Shown: positions 1 through 13,376 of the stretch, in pieces
Layout of the letters: each line of letters begins with the position of its first letter
How positions within the stretch are numbered: position 1 is the first letter of the stretch
NCBI RefSeq assembly: GCF_040412425.1
Contig: NC_089777.1
Coordinates: 34,272,537 to 34,336,536, forward strand
Length of the DNA stretch: 64,000 nucleotides
Direction: 5' to 3'
Origin: Macrobrachium rosenbergii
Lineage: Eukaryota > Arthropoda > Malacostraca > Decapoda > Palaemonidae
Position numbers and translations under genes: made by a program
The notes under the pieces: generated by a model
Seen by the model: only the letters and a program-made list of their open reading frames with translations
Told to the model about the DNA's origin: nothing
Databases searched by the model: none

Positions 1-338
1 GTGCATATTTTGTCAACAGAGGGCAGAAACGAAGCAGCAGAACAGATAATTCTACATTCAACTCAGCACATTGAAAAATCTAATAATGGACATACAAAAC
101 TTTGGCCATAAGGTTAAAGAGGCGTATACACAATCACAAGGCAGAAGTTGAGCAGAGCAAAAGACATGGAGAAATACGAAAGAAAACAACGAAATGAGAG
201 AGATTTTCAGAGACCTTTCTGAACTTATCATATTTATAATCACTATCTTTTGTCGGTAAAAGCCCCTTCTTAAACGTTGTATATAGCTTCGTGGGATGGG
301 GCGACGGGAAATCACACACACTTATCCACCCTGAATAG

Positions 339-2116
<1,778 letters not shown>

Positions 2117-2164
<48 letters not shown>
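2117..2164. repeat. (AG)n microsatellite
   Basis: Perfect AG run of about 24 units. Confidence 0.97.
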
Positions 2165-2166
<2 letters not shown>

Positions 2167-2948
2167 CGTCTTCTTCCACCACTTATTTTGCCAAAGTCTG
2201 AAAAACCTTGGATGGCCTACCTTTGCCACCGAGGGGTGTCTTTGTACAATTTCAGAAATGGTCTCGTTTGTTCGTATTTAGACCAGATTTCAATCGATGA
2301 TGACAAAACGCCCTGTACGTTACCTTTATGTTATAATGTTATATAACTATGTGATGCTAAAAATTATATAATAAAAGAAAATACATCATGGTTTCCTTAT
2401 TAAAAACATCCTAAGAAATCGTACAAAGCCATTTAGTATGGGAGATGAGCAAGCTAATGAATGACATCCGTTTAATCTAGGATTATTTCTTCTGAGAAAA
2501 AGGACACCGCCAACTCTCCCTTAATACTGATAAGATTAAGAAACCTTTCATTCTTCCCACACAATCATCCTCTCCAGGAAACATCTTTCTTCAAAAATGT
2601 TGAAACCAACATTCTTTTTCCGGCCTGATAAATTTTATAATTAAGAAGACATTTAAAAGAGGACGATGGCACCATTACCCAAGTCAAGGTCTAAAGACCT
2701 CGACCCAAGTCAAATGTCTTTCTGGAGTGAAGATGCAGATGACGGTGGCTTTTTGTGGAATGAGAGAGGAAAACCTTAAGGATTCTTTTTTTTTTTCAAA
2801 ATCAAGTTGTTTTCATTGGCTTTATACACTTTTTTTTGGCCAAAGAAATAAACATTCATAAAGACCTAAACATGGAGGGAACCCTCAGCAAGAGCTGACA
2901 TTTTTGTAGAGATGGTGCGACAGGTTATAACAGTCCAAATCTAGATCA

Positions 2949-2953
<5 letters not shown>
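2165..2953. other. Non-coding stretch, nothing recognised
   Basis: AT-rich, with poly-T tracts near 2787 and 2830. No supported exon, RNA gene or transposon end seen. Confidence 0.6.
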
Positions 2954-3021
<68 letters not shown>

Positions 3022-3041
3022 CAGTCCAAATCTTAGAGAGA

Positions 3042-3099
<58 letters not shown>
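2954..3099. repeat. Two (AG)n arrays split by a short spacer
   Basis: AG runs at 2954-3018 and about 3034-3099. The spacer repeats the phrase 'acagtccaaatc' seen just before the first array (2930-2941), so array and flank were copied together. Confidence 0.9.
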
Positions 3100-3101
<2 letters not shown>

Positions 3102-3877
3102 TACGACTCTTATTCAATAGAGCAAACGACTTTTGAAATAAATACAGAGACATCTGTCAATCGATGTTTACAATTTTCCGCAATTGGGCATTAATCATTT
3201 CTTTTACAATATGTTAACTCTACGCAGGAGGGGCCAGTCATACACTGGGCAAATAGCGGACAGAACCACTCCAACAAAAATCGTGCTTGGCCTTGCAATT
3301 CATCGCATTCAGCAAAGTTAATGAACTCTTTGTTTACCACAAGGGTTCTTTCAGTTGAATTTAATGATTTCTTCAATTTCAAAAGACGTTTTTATCCAAT
3401 TAAGAAACAGTGAATTGTATCTTTGTTTTCAACTACAATATTCCTTACTTCCATTCAGGAAAATAACAGATTCCAAAACTGCATTTCACGCAATGAAAAC
3501 AGTTAATGAAAACAGTATTCTTTCACGGGTGTTATTTTCAACAAAGCTGAAATGGAAGGGATCTTACATCCATTCATCACAGTTAATTACCATTTGCTCC
3601 TTTTCACCAAAATCATAACTCAAAATCATGGTAAATTTTCTTCCCCAAAAATGGCAATTTTGAGAGAACTAATGAAGCCTCGGTTTCCACATCACCCGAA
3701 AAGGGATCTTCACTTTGTCTGCTACAATAGAAACCTTTACTATTTACAGCATGAATACAAATTATTCTTTGCTTTTATACTTCTGGTCTTCAAAATCAGA
3801 CCAGTTAAAAACAACTCTTGCCTTATTTCAGAATAAATATATGATGTTATCTGCCTTGCTTTTCGTCACAAGTATCT
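3100..3877. other. Non-coding stretch; possible 3' flank of minus-strand gene
   Basis: No supported exon on either strand. Its right end lies just past the AATAAA signal for the candidate minus-strand last exon at 3935-4025. Confidence 0.5.
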
Positions 3878-3883
3878 TTTATT
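3878..3883 (-). promoter_or_regulatory. Poly(A) signal AATAAA
   Basis: Minus-strand AATAAA about 50 bases past the stop of the candidate terminal exon. A second AATAAA at 3934-3939 overlaps the stop codon itself. Distance and strand fit a 3' UTR, but the hexamer is common in AT-rich DNA. Confidence 0.35.
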
Positions 3884-3934
3884 TACTTGTAGGACTGACT
3901 GCTTCATGTTGTCACTGGTGCACAAATATAACAT

Positions 3935-4025
3935 TTATTCACCGGGAATGAGGAACCTTCTCCACTCGTCTCTAATGACACTGACCACCTCTACAAGAAC
4001 ATTTAATTTTTCCCCTGACATCAAC
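3935..4025 (-). CDS. Candidate terminal coding exon, unknown protein
   Basis: On the minus strand a long pyrimidine tract with six Ts ends in GACAG, a strong acceptor, and the exon starts at 4025. Entered after one base, the exon reads 29 codons (LMSGEKLNVLVEV near the start, DEWRRFLIPGE at the end) and stops at 3935-3937, with AATAAA nearby. Entered in phase 0 it gives only 17 codons, containing KCSCRGGQCH, and stops at 3972-3974. The exon at 6550-6685 on the same strand ends in phase 0. A direct join would therefore use the shorter frame; the more protein-like 29-codon frame needs an unseen exon between them or belongs to another gene. I do not recognise the protein. Confidence 0.38.
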
Positions 4026-4140
4026 CTGTCAAGAAAAAAGCAATGTTATTACTAACAGATATCAGTTTAGCATGAAATTTTACTCGATTTCGGGAACCTT
4101 TTTCTTACAACCACATTCTATTCACGAGCAGCTAATATCC

Positions 4141-4468
4141 CATTTTTAGTGTTCTGGAAAAGAAAGCTATTGAGATGGCTTTATCCGCCCTCAGATCTTA
4201 AAAACTACTGAGGCTGGAGAGCTGCAAACTAGTATGTCGATCATCCACCCTCCAATCATCAGATATACCCAATTGCAGCCCTCTAATCTGAGTAGTTTTT
4301 ATTTTATTTAAGGTTAAAATTAGCCATGATCGTGCGTCTGGCAGCGATATAGGACAGGCTACCACCGGGCCGTGGCTGAAAGTTTCATGGGCCACGTCTC
4401 ATACAGCATTATAATGCTGTACAGAAAACTCGACTGCGCCGAAGAAACTTCGGCGCATTTTTTACTTG
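4141..4468 (+). mobile_element. Hairpin-ended non-autonomous element, copy 1 (Helentron/HINE-like)
   Basis: Same family as 15488-15848, 17885-18258 and 18880-19295. It begins with CATTTTTAG and ends in ACTTG. The 3' end carries a perfect 10-bp hairpin (TGCGCCGAAG, loop AAA) followed by six Ts. Compared with copy 4 it lacks part of the 5' segment and the block around the ACCACCGAAAG hairpin. The interior is a chain of imperfect palindromes with no coding capacity. The class is inferred from subterminal inverted repeats plus the 3' hairpin, as in Helentron-associated elements, and no transposase is present. Confidence 0.75.
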
Positions 4469-5705
4469 CTAAGATATGACACAAGTCTTCAAGAATACCG
4501 AAAGACTAATAAAAGACAACTTTAAATTTTGTGTAGGGGAGTCAGTCAAAGAAGCCCTCGCCTACAACTATCACACGAGAACGAAGAATGGTAATGGATT
4601 TCTCTTCCTAGGCGTGTGGCTTCCCTATTCCTTACTTCTTCTTCTTCGTTTTTAACGTGCTTTTTCCCATGTTTATTATGGGGTAAGCACGATGCCTTCT
4701 TTTGAAGGACTTTGATTTGGCGTTGGGGTAGGCCGTAGCCTCGATCGGCTGCCCTGCCTGACATCGCTTAGACCCCGGTGGCGAATGTGTACATGTATCG
4801 TACCCTATTCCTTACACTAACGCAAAACCAGGTGGTGGGTTTAGTGTGGGAAAAGGTTGAGGTAATAAATGATATCATCAATTTTCGTTTAAGTCAAAAC
4901 CTGAATGGGCTCTTTCAGGATCAAAGAACTTAGACAAAATGGTGTGTTGAGATTAGAAAGAAGAATAAACCACAAAATGAATTCATCCAAAGTAAACAAA
5001 ACATTCTAATTTCTTGACGTCAACATCCGATTATACCCAAGGGGTGTATCCTTACTGTGTATATTTAGTAACTGAACAATTTATATTCTTGTTATCTGCA
5101 GTATTAAACTGTGATAACAACTAAACTAAATTTGCTATATCTAGTTAAATAGATCATTTCCATGAAGAGGGCACTGGCTTTGTTAAAGAATAATACTAAC
5201 TAAAGTACGAACTTCTAGCTAAAAAATCATACACAAGACAAAAAAGCTGTAGGACTATAATGTAACATTCTGTTTACAAGATTAAAAAAATAGCAAACTA
5301 ATATTCAAAATGAAATCCTGTTAAGGAAATATTAGAAACATTTTAAAAGTTCAGTTATGTAAAAATAACCAACACGAGATGATAGGACTGGTTATGAAAA
5401 CCACCGAAGAAGTCTGTCGAAGAAAAACTAGCAGCGGCTGACATGATCCATCACCCCACCTCTAAAAGAATAAGCAACCCTTTATGCAATACACATCCCC
5501 TTTTCACTAGAATCAAGACTGTCCATTTTTGCCTGAAGCACATGAAAGGCACCACACAAATCCAACTCCCTGGTGGAGGGCGCTTCTAAGGCACTGTTAT
5601 TCTCTCTTCCTTCGGGCACCCGACTCAGAATGATTATATACATTCTCATCAAGTGCCTACTTAAAGAGAGGGAGTAGGAGGAGGATGGAAAAAAGAGGAA
5701 GAGTT
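4469..5705. other. Non-coding stretch, no recognised gene
   Basis: AT-rich to 5400. Minus-strand open frames at 4546-4764 and 5482-5660 lack matching splice sites in the phase set by the exon at 6550-6685. An intermediate exon of that gene could hide here, but I could not find one. Confidence 0.5.
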
Positions 5706-5777
5706 GGAGGAGGAGGAGGAGGAGGAGGAGGAGGAGGAGGAGGAGGAGGAGGAGGAGGAGGAGGAGGAGGAGGAGGA
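5706..5777. repeat. (GGA)n trinucleotide array
   Basis: About 24 GGA units on the plus strand. On the minus strand this is a long (TCC)n pyrimidine tract ending near a CTTTAAG, so it could act as an unusually long polypyrimidine tract, but no matching exon is convincing. Confidence 0.97.
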
Positions 5778-6056
5778 AGTTCAATATTATCGTCTGTTCT
5801 TCTTCGTCCACTGCTCGTGAATCGTGATTGCTTGGGCGCGCAACCGGCTAATGGAGAGTGAGTGAGTAAGTAATGCTGCGAAAGCAAGTGAGCGGGTGCT
5901 GACTGCAAGTGTCAGTACTGTTCTGGAGCAATGGCGTGTGTGCAAAACAAGGTATGTGCGCTTGACGGATCCTTGATGAACTAGGGTGTTTGTGGATAAG
6001 AGGCAAACGTGAAAAATTGGGGGAGATTAAAATTACCAACAATAACGCTATATACA
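5778..6056. other. Moderate-GC stretch with weak first-exon signals (+)
   Basis: Contains an arthropod-type initiator string TCAGT at 5912-5916, an ATG at 5931 opening seven codons (MACVQNK) and a donor GTATGT from 5952. No TATA box or downstream promoter element is evident. Treat as a weak candidate only. Confidence 0.15.
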
Positions 6057-6058
6057 CG

Positions 6059-6143
<85 letters not shown>
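6057..6143. repeat. Compound (CA)n(TA)n microsatellite
   Basis: Short CA run passing straight into about 35 TA units. It forms the left border of the foldback element at 6176-6338. Confidence 0.95.
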
Positions 6144-6149
<6 letters not shown>

Positions 6150-6175
6150 CATATGTACATATATAATATATACAT

Positions 6176-6338
6176 GTATAACTGAATCACGAAAATATGG
6201 AACGTGATGAATATATAGATAAAGGCAAAATCCACGAAGGAAAGAGAACACTGGAGACTGCTAAGTAAAGGACGACAGTCGAAAGGCCTCGCAGCGCTCC
6301 AGTGTTTCTCTTTCGTGGATTTTCTCTTTATTTATAAT
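6176..6338. mobile_element. Foldback element P, copy 1
   Basis: Inverted arms of about 30 bases at 6227-6256 and 6297-6325 (aaaatccacgaaggaaag against its complement) enclose a 40-base loop. The outer segment at 6176-6226 is shared with copy 2 at 34990-35190, where it lies on the other side. Both copies sit between AT-rich arrays. No coding capacity. Confidence 0.8.
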
Positions 6339-6392
6339 ATATACATATATATAATGTATAAATATAAATACACATACACACTTACTTATACA

Positions 6393-6393
<1 letters not shown>

Positions 6394-6457
<64 letters not shown>
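6394..6457. repeat. (AT)n microsatellite
   Basis: About 32 TA units closing the right side of foldback element P. Confidence 0.97.
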
Positions 6458-6462
<5 letters not shown>

Positions 6463-6549
6463 CACACATACAGACATGAAACTGGTGTTAAATATATGAG
6501 GCAGAGACAGAGAAACAGAGAGCGAGAAACAGCTGATCTCCTTTCTTAC

Positions 6550-6685
6550 CTCATTGATGCGGAGGGCAGCGAGGCTATCGCAGGAGATGTCACGAGGCAT
6601 CTCGGAGTACCTCATCTTCGTGTATGGTAACGGGGGCTCTGATGATGCCTCCTCACCCGCCCATGACATGACAAGACCTCCAACC
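6550..6685 (-). CDS. Internal coding exon of an unrecognised gene
   Basis: On the minus strand a pyrimidine-rich acceptor (TCCTTCGTCCTCTGCAG) precedes the exon, and a consensus donor GTAAGA follows it. The 136 bases give one open frame: one leading base, then 45 codons ending exactly on GAG, so the upstream intron is phase 2 and the downstream intron phase 0. The other two frames hit stops. The peptide begins VGGLVMSWAGEEASSE and ends CDSLAALRINE; it is hydrophilic, with no signal peptide or membrane segment. Most third positions are G or C, unlike the AT-rich surroundings. I do not recognise the family; the text reads like part of a linker in a larger cytoplasmic protein. The acceptor region is triplicated upstream (6681-6896). 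Confidence 0.62.
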
Positions 6686-6896
6686 CTGCAGAGGACGAAG
6701 GAGAATCATTAGGGCAATCGTACCTTTAATATAAACCATAGTTTTTTTACTCAACCCTGCAGCAGACAAAGGAACATCGTTTGGGCAATCGTATCTTTAA
6801 TATAAACTAAAGCTTTCTTTTACTCAACCCTGCAGATGACAAAGGAACATCATTAGGGCAATCGTACCTTTAATATAAAGTTAGGCTTTTTTTTTT
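6681..6896. repeat. Tandem triplication of a 72-bp block carrying the splice acceptor
   Basis: Three units start at 6681, 6752 and 6825. Each contains CAACCCTGCAG, then a GACAAAGGA-type purine stretch, CATTAGGGCAATCG and TACCTTTAATATAAA. On the minus strand each unit presents CTGCAG followed by GGTTG, so the real acceptor of the 6550-6685 exon has two upstream near-copies. Confidence 0.9.
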
Positions 6897-8349
6897 AATC
6901 AGTAAGCAGATTCCCATTTTAGGGAAATGGTTTATTTACAAAAAAATTATATCAGCTGTCTTCAACCTGAAACAGCAAAATCACGGATGAACCTCCTGTG
7001 GAGAGAACTGTCAATGCTATCAGTCGCTTCATACACCTACAAAGAAAACACTTCAAAATAAATTACATGGCTTTAGACAACTTTGAACATACTAAACTAA
7101 AATATCTGCAATAGAATACAGGAATAAAACACTAAGGAAACTGTTTCACTTCGTTTGTTTACAAGTATAATAAACTTTTATCCCACCCATGCTAGTGTAA
7201 AACTCTTTACAAAATACCACAATAAATTTCTTCAAGTGAAAAACTCTATACAAAAATCAAATAAAAATTCCTAATTGAATGATGTCAACTTGCTCTCTGA
7301 CGTAAAGAGGAAAAATCTATCACCACTAAAATCTGTATTATTAGACTGCTTATAAAAAAGAAGTTCAAAATACTTCAGTAATAATCATCCTATTTTTCTT
7401 TTAAATGTCCCGTGGCGTGGGGGAGGGGGGGTTTTTGTTAGCACTGTGAACTGAACGGGTACTCTGAATGGACAGGGACATTGGGATAGTTGGCAGAGTG
7501 TAGAGATCCCCACCAAACTGCCTGTGTTGGCATATGGCCTACATAATCTCAACCAACCACCACTTATACTGTAGAATTCAGTTCATCACTACAGAAGAAC
7601 AATACATGAGAGAGACCTAACTCAATAGCATACTTGAAAAACAAACTACAATTCCTTGTGTAGATGAGTTTCTCTTTTTCCTCCGGCCTGCAAGAGGGCA
7701 ACTAAGTGACGCTGTTGTGGGAGATATTTTAACTTATTTAGAGGGAGACAACACGCCCTTGGGTAAATGATACACTGCCAACTGAATATTAAAGTTTTTT
7801 CATTTCTCGTAATCGTGTCAAACAAATACGAATCAAACAATCATATTACCCCATCACTGAGGCAGAAGAGTCAACCAATTTCCTCTATCTTTCGTATATT
7901 CAATTTGCAGACTTTGGAATTATCTGCCTTACCTACAAATCCTGAATCTGTGAGCGAACTTGATTTAAGGAGCTCTTCGAGAGCAAAAAGAAACATAACT
8001 TCCGTAACAACTTGATTCTATAATGCGATTCAAAGAATGGCCACTTCAGAACGAAACCGCCGTCGAGGCGATAGAATTTATCAAAGCTGTACTGTCCTCA
8101 GTGCTAATAGTACAGATGGCTAGAGGAAGTGAATATCGTTGAGTACACACAAACAGATGAAGTTGTGCTATACACAAACTATATGTAAAACTTCTATCGC
8201 GAGAATAAAAAGGTGATATAAAATGCAAACATGGCCAAGAGGAAAGTACTTTACTGCAGGGTGCAAGTTCTTTTGCCATTACATTAGGCGAAAGATCTTT
8301 CACTCCAATGTTTCACTTTCCTCGTTTATACACTTACGTTCATGCGTAT
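6897..8349. other. Non-coding stretch, nothing recognised
   Basis: AT-rich intron-like DNA. Short open frames near 7646-7840, 7767-8015 and 8046-8303 have no splice-site support. Confidence 0.55.
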
Positions 8350-8356
8350 GTATATA

Positions 8357-8387
<31 letters not shown>

Positions 8388-8388
8388 A
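8350..8388. repeat. (GT)n microsatellite, interrupted
   Basis: GT run with one TTT break, entered from an AT stretch. Confidence 0.9.
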
Positions 8389-8741
8389 GCGCAAGGCACT
8401 TTTTAATTAAAACTCAAAAACGCCTACACAAGCATCATACTCCGCGTAGTAGGTATATTCATTTCGGTGGGATGAACCGTGACATTACCAGAGACAACAA
8501 ACTCGGTTTACTCAAAGCAGAAAAGATCTAGGACTAATTAGACGACTGCCATGGCGGCACACACTAATGTAAATTAAATAAAGCTCAACACCCAAAAAGA
8601 AAAATTCTTGAAACGCATTTTCAACAGTCCTGGGGAGGTCTGGCACGTTGCAAAAAGTAAAGAGGGCTTATCTATAATCAATTGCTTGGCAAATCTCCAA
8701 AAGGAGCTGTCAATTTTTCTGGCCATTTAACGAAGTTCAGA

Positions 8742-8800
8742 ATCTTAAAAGGAACTTGCAATATCCTAAGGATCTTTAAACGAACTTACAATATCCTTTA
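8742..8800. repeat. Imperfect 29-bp tandem duplication
   Basis: Two units share 'aacttrcaatatccttaa'-like text following an atctt(t)aaa start. Too short and diverged to classify. Confidence 0.6.
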
Positions 8801-10627
8801 TGCTAATAAGTGCATAAACAAGATTAATGAAAGTGCACGGTCCATTCATTCATTTTTGTTACAATGTACTATACCAAATCTCCAAGCAACTGGATAAACA
8901 TAATTATGTGCCAGAGAGGGTGGTGCTTTAAAGATCAATAAAACTGATGTAAATTATATATTGATGCACAAAATTTAACGGAAAATAATTTTTTTGTTGT
9001 GACAGTATTTCGCTTCAAAACTGACTATATGCATACTTCAAGAGGCTGTGTATTTAAGACACTGACAAAGCTTGGGCTTACATGGATACGCGCGCGCGCA
9101 CACACACACTGCACATCATTCTGTACCTTGTGATCGAGTGGACAGCATCGTGGCTTTTTGCAAATGCAGATTAGAGTCTTGGTGACATGAGGGGAAAGGG
9201 TGTAAGGCTCGCAACCTAATATCATGCGCAGAATTACAAGGGAGAGGAGCTGTCTCTTGGAAGTTACTTCGTTAATACGTAACTTTTCCCCTCCGACAAT
9301 CCCCAGAGCAGATAAGATAAAACGATAAAACCAGAGTCTATTTGTCATCCTTTCATCCTGCAGGGTCACAGAGGATAACGTCATTCTCGCGATATTTCAG
9401 CCAATACACTTGAAGGTGCAAGTGCAGAAGCGAAGGGTTTCCTCTGAGTCATCCTCCAACACCCGATCTCCCTCCCATCGTTAATCACGAAAGCCTAGCC
9501 TACTTCTCCTTCATGAACAATTCATAGCCTTGAGACTCCGAAGATTCGGAACACGCCAATGTAGCCCTGACGGTCGAGACTGGGCCAGGGAGGGGGAGTG
9601 CTGCTGTTGTGTTGGACGGGGTAGAGGTGGGAGGGAGAGGGGTTGCTCCCTTTGGCCCCAAGCTACATAGTGGTGAAAAGGGGAAGGGGAGGGTGTTGGG
9701 GGGAGGGGAGGGGGAGGAGAGACAGTAGGGAAAGAATTCCAGGCTCTGACCTTGGCACCATTCCTAACTCGAAGTCAATTACCGGGAATTGCCCAGCCAT
9801 TCCATTCCACTGCCAGACTCTCTCTCACTCTCTCTCTCTCTCCTGCGATGTCCTTCCGAATATACACCCCTTGACGAGGTGACACCATGCACCCCTGGCT
9901 TTCGTTGCTTGGACACCGTTCAATATCACGCCATTGTGTCTCTTTTTTTCTACGTTCGGGGACAGACAAGCCGTTAAGAGGCAACGACGTCTACCCAGTC
10001 TGGTGGTGTTCTTTTTAAGTGTACAACTCTATTTTGGCTGTTCTCATAACACTTCAGAGACAACATCTACATCTATGAAAACAGCTTATACATACAAACG
10101 ATCCATCCAACCAGCCACTAAATAAAAGGCGATTTTATTGTTGCTGCATAATGTTAAACTCGTACAACCAGACTTTCAGACATGTGATGCAAGTTGCATA
10201 ACCCAAAATTACTCTGAGCGACAACTAGTAAAACTTTGAAATGTAGGGGTGGGTATTTGTATTATGATTTGGTGAATGTGGCAGAGGAAGCTGATCCGAG
10301 AGAAAGTGGAAGGGGGTTCAAGTCAATTTTAGAATTCGTGTGGAAGTGATTATTGAGGAAATAACAAGAGCAATTAAAAGGTTGAGCAATTAAAAGGTTA
10401 AGCAATGGTAAAAGGCACCAGGGGCTGATGGGATTACAGGAGACTGGCTGACCCGCCCTTATTTGGATGTACAAGACGTAACGGAAAATGTTACAAGAAT
10501 TATGTGATTTTTTTTACTCTAATGTGCTTCGAGAAAAATCAGAACAACTCTGGCGCAGACTATGTGGTGGGTATTTTTACATAGCGAATAGTACCCCATC
10601 CTGCAACTTTTCTGGCAATAACCTGGC

Positions 10628-10629
<2 letters not shown>
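8801..10629. other. Non-coding stretch with a G-rich patch
   Basis: 9560-9740 is G-rich (GGGGAGGG strings), on the plus strand a potential quadruplex-forming region. A short (TC)n is at about 9821-9842. The minus-strand open frame at 9025-9384 lacks splice support. Confidence 0.5.
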
Positions 10630-10698
<69 letters not shown>

Positions 10699-10759
10699 CT
10701 GTAATAATTAAAAATTTTCTTAGACTTTAACTGACAACCTTTGTAATTCTATTCCTTCC

Positions 10760-10806
<47 letters not shown>

Positions 10807-10875
10807 CTCTGGTAATAATTAAAAATTTTCCTGACAACCTTTGTAATTCTATTCCTTCCTTCCTTCCTTCCTTCC

Positions 10876-10947
<72 letters not shown>
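10630..10947. repeat. Array-plus-spacer repeat, family 2 (three units)
   Basis: (GA)n runs at 10630-10696, 10762-10801 and 10880-10947 alternate with a spacer containing GTAATAATTAAAA and TGACAACCTTTGTAATTC. The second spacer adds a (CTTC)n run. The same spacer recurs at 16419-16478. Confidence 0.9.
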
Positions 10948-10950
<3 letters not shown>

Positions 10951-11752
10951 GTTTTAATCTACCTCCATATCGCCCTACATAAAACCCCCAAAGACAATAA
11001 CTTAGTCAGCCCCGTCTCCTTGACACCAACACTCACTGTTGGCAAAGAAAACGTTCCCAAGGCTGCAGGTGGTGTTCTCTCCCCCCAAAACCGAGCTGGG
11101 TCTTCGTCGGCAATCTTCACTGACCTTTCGTTTAATATCTCGCAAGGGCCCTCCCAAAATCATCCCATTTCCGAGGCCAAGAGCCAGTTAAGGAAACAAA
11201 TTATTGCCTTGCTCAAGGTTCTTCCAGCGTCCTTTAAAGATACAGAGATTATGTTTTCGGGGAAAGCACATCTTTGCACTTGTGTATGGTATCAGATTCA
11301 GCATCAGAATGCCACAATGACTTTGTCAGCCACAGTTTGTACAGTTTTGTTGAACACGAACTTTCATTCCAGAACTTTTGTTTCTATCAGAAATTTCTTT
11401 TATTTTATTCTAAATTTATTCTAGAATGCTGTTTTCATACTTATTTTTTGTCATCCGTCCATCAGGAGGGCCAAATTTACTTGTCAAAATTTTACAGATT
11501 GTTCAATAACTAGTTCTTTCATTCCATAACGTTTTGTTTTTATTACAAATGTCTTAATTTATTCTAGTGTTGGTTTCATATCTACTTAGTTTTCAGAAAA
11601 AATTGAAAGAAAATCTGGGTGTTATTTGCCTAAGAGTACTTTTCCATACTTTGTTGCCAGGTCTGTCGTTGTTCCCTGCAAAAAAAGTTACGTTCTGCCT
11701 AAAAAGCAAGAGCCTGTGCTGACTCAAGGCAGCTTGATTCTCCAAAAACAAC

Positions 11753-11753
<1 letters not shown>
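10948..11753. other. Non-coding stretch
   Basis: An open frame of 134 codons (11020-11424, plus) covers part of it. It shows no homology I recognise, no splice or promoter context, and its tail is T-rich. I do not call it a gene. Confidence 0.5.

Positions 11754-11832
<79 letters not shown>
11754..11832. repeat. (AG)n microsatellite
   Basis: Perfect AG run of about 39 units. Confidence 0.98.
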
Positions 11833-11835
<3 letters not shown>

Positions 11836-12114
11836 GGGGGATTCTAATCTTCCTATTCTTAAAACCATTTAAAGGATCTGAATTCTGTCAAGTCCTGCTG
11901 AGGGTGGAGGTAATCAGGGCCTTTGGTGATATTAAGGAATCCTTTTAAATAGATCAATCACGACTTAGTCCTCATGGGGCGAGTGCAACTTGGTCATCAA
12001 CGCATTGGCTGAATGACTGTTGTTTGCGAAGATGTCTTAGAAAACTAAAGGCGAACCTATTCATGATCTACACCGTTTCATTTTTCCCTGTGGTGTACAT
12101 ATATTCACACTGCA

Positions 12115-12124
12115 TAAATAAATA

Positions 12125-12216
<92 letters not shown>
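12115..12216. repeat. (AAAT)4 plus (AT)n compound array
   Basis: Four AAAT units pass into about 42 AT units. The flanking 11833-12114 holds no recognised feature. Confidence 0.95.
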
Positions 12217-12219
<3 letters not shown>

Positions 12220-12579
12220 ACAGAACCGGAATAAATGGCAGACCTCTGGGAGAGAAGTGGGCATTAGATTATCCTTCAGAACGTGTCATGGCCATTCCTG
12301 GTGGCTGTCCGTGCACCGAGCCAGAGAGATTTGGGACAGAAATCTCCCTTTTCGGCGTCATTCAAGAGATTTTCAGCTTTAAAAAAAAAAAAACTTTAAA
12401 ATGACGTAAATAGAAAATAAAAAAAAATCTGGGGCATGCGCGCTGCAATCCCCGAGTTATTTTCGTTCTCATATTCAAGGATATGCAACAAGGTTAATCA
12501 AGAATTACGAGCGCGCAGGATTTAATTACATTACATCCATTATAATATATATGCATGTATATTATATAAATATATACAT

Positions 12580-12582
<3 letters not shown>

Positions 12583-12650
<68 letters not shown>
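12583..12650. repeat. (AT)n microsatellite
   Basis: About 34 TA units; the AT-rich tail continues to 12735 with tatatttat variants. Confidence 0.95.
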
Positions 12651-12656
<6 letters not shown>

Positions 12657-12740
12657 TTATACACATATATAAATGTATACATATTTACATATATCTAAAT
12701 ATATACACAATATATATGTATAAATTGTATATAATTTGAG

Positions 12741-12845
12741 CTTTTCAGTCGAGAAACATGCCGAGTGCCATTTTTAAAATATAATAAATTAAATTACAAA
12801 ATACTTTGACCCAGGATGGCACTTGGCATGTTTCTCGACTGATAG
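12741..12845. mobile_element. Foldback element S
   Basis: Arms of 26 bases at 12746-12771 and 12816-12841 (cagtcgagaaacatgcc and its complement, one or two mismatches) surround an AT-rich 44-base centre. Like foldback P it is bordered by TA-rich DNA on both sides. Single copy in the window, so mobility is inferred only from structure. Confidence 0.55.
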
Positions 12846-13184
12846 CCTCGTATATAAATATATATGTATATACAAAATCAACTTTTACGTCTTTTGCCAA
12901 AGCCTACATGAGAAATCTTTCCGTGCCGTTCGACCTCTGATGGTGTGATTCCAGGTGGTAAAACTTCCGTTCTTTGCATATCTTTTCAGGATGAGGCTGC
13001 TGGCCCCTAGCCCTTCTCCTCACTGGCTCCGATCTACTACTATCGACTAACTTCCAGGGTCTTTTGGTATGTTAGGTTCCACTGTTCTTTTCCATACTAG
13101 CTAAACCACCCAGCCCACCCCTCCAGTTGATTAACTTTCAGGTACTGGATTCATTGCTTTGGTTAATGGCGTACTTGCACTCTC
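12846..13184. other. Non-coding stretch, nothing recognised
   Basis: No exon, RNA or transposon signal that I can support. Confidence 0.55.
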
Positions 13185-13312
13185 AAAGAGAAAGTATAAT
13201 ATTAAAACAAAACAAAAAAACACTTCAAGAGAAAGTAAACTCATGAGGAGACACAACAATAACCAATATGTACTAAAGAAAGTGTAATATTAAAACAAAA
13301 CAAAAAAAAAGA
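13185..13312. repeat. Duplicated A-rich block
   Basis: The phrase AAAGTRTAATATTAAAACA followed by AACAAAAAAA occurs at about 13188-13221 and 13277-13311, separated by 55 bases. Confidence 0.7.
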
Positions 13313-13376
13313 TTAAATGTAAAAAATCTCAAAATCAAATTGACTGTAAAAACATTCAACAGGCAACTCCAGCTTG

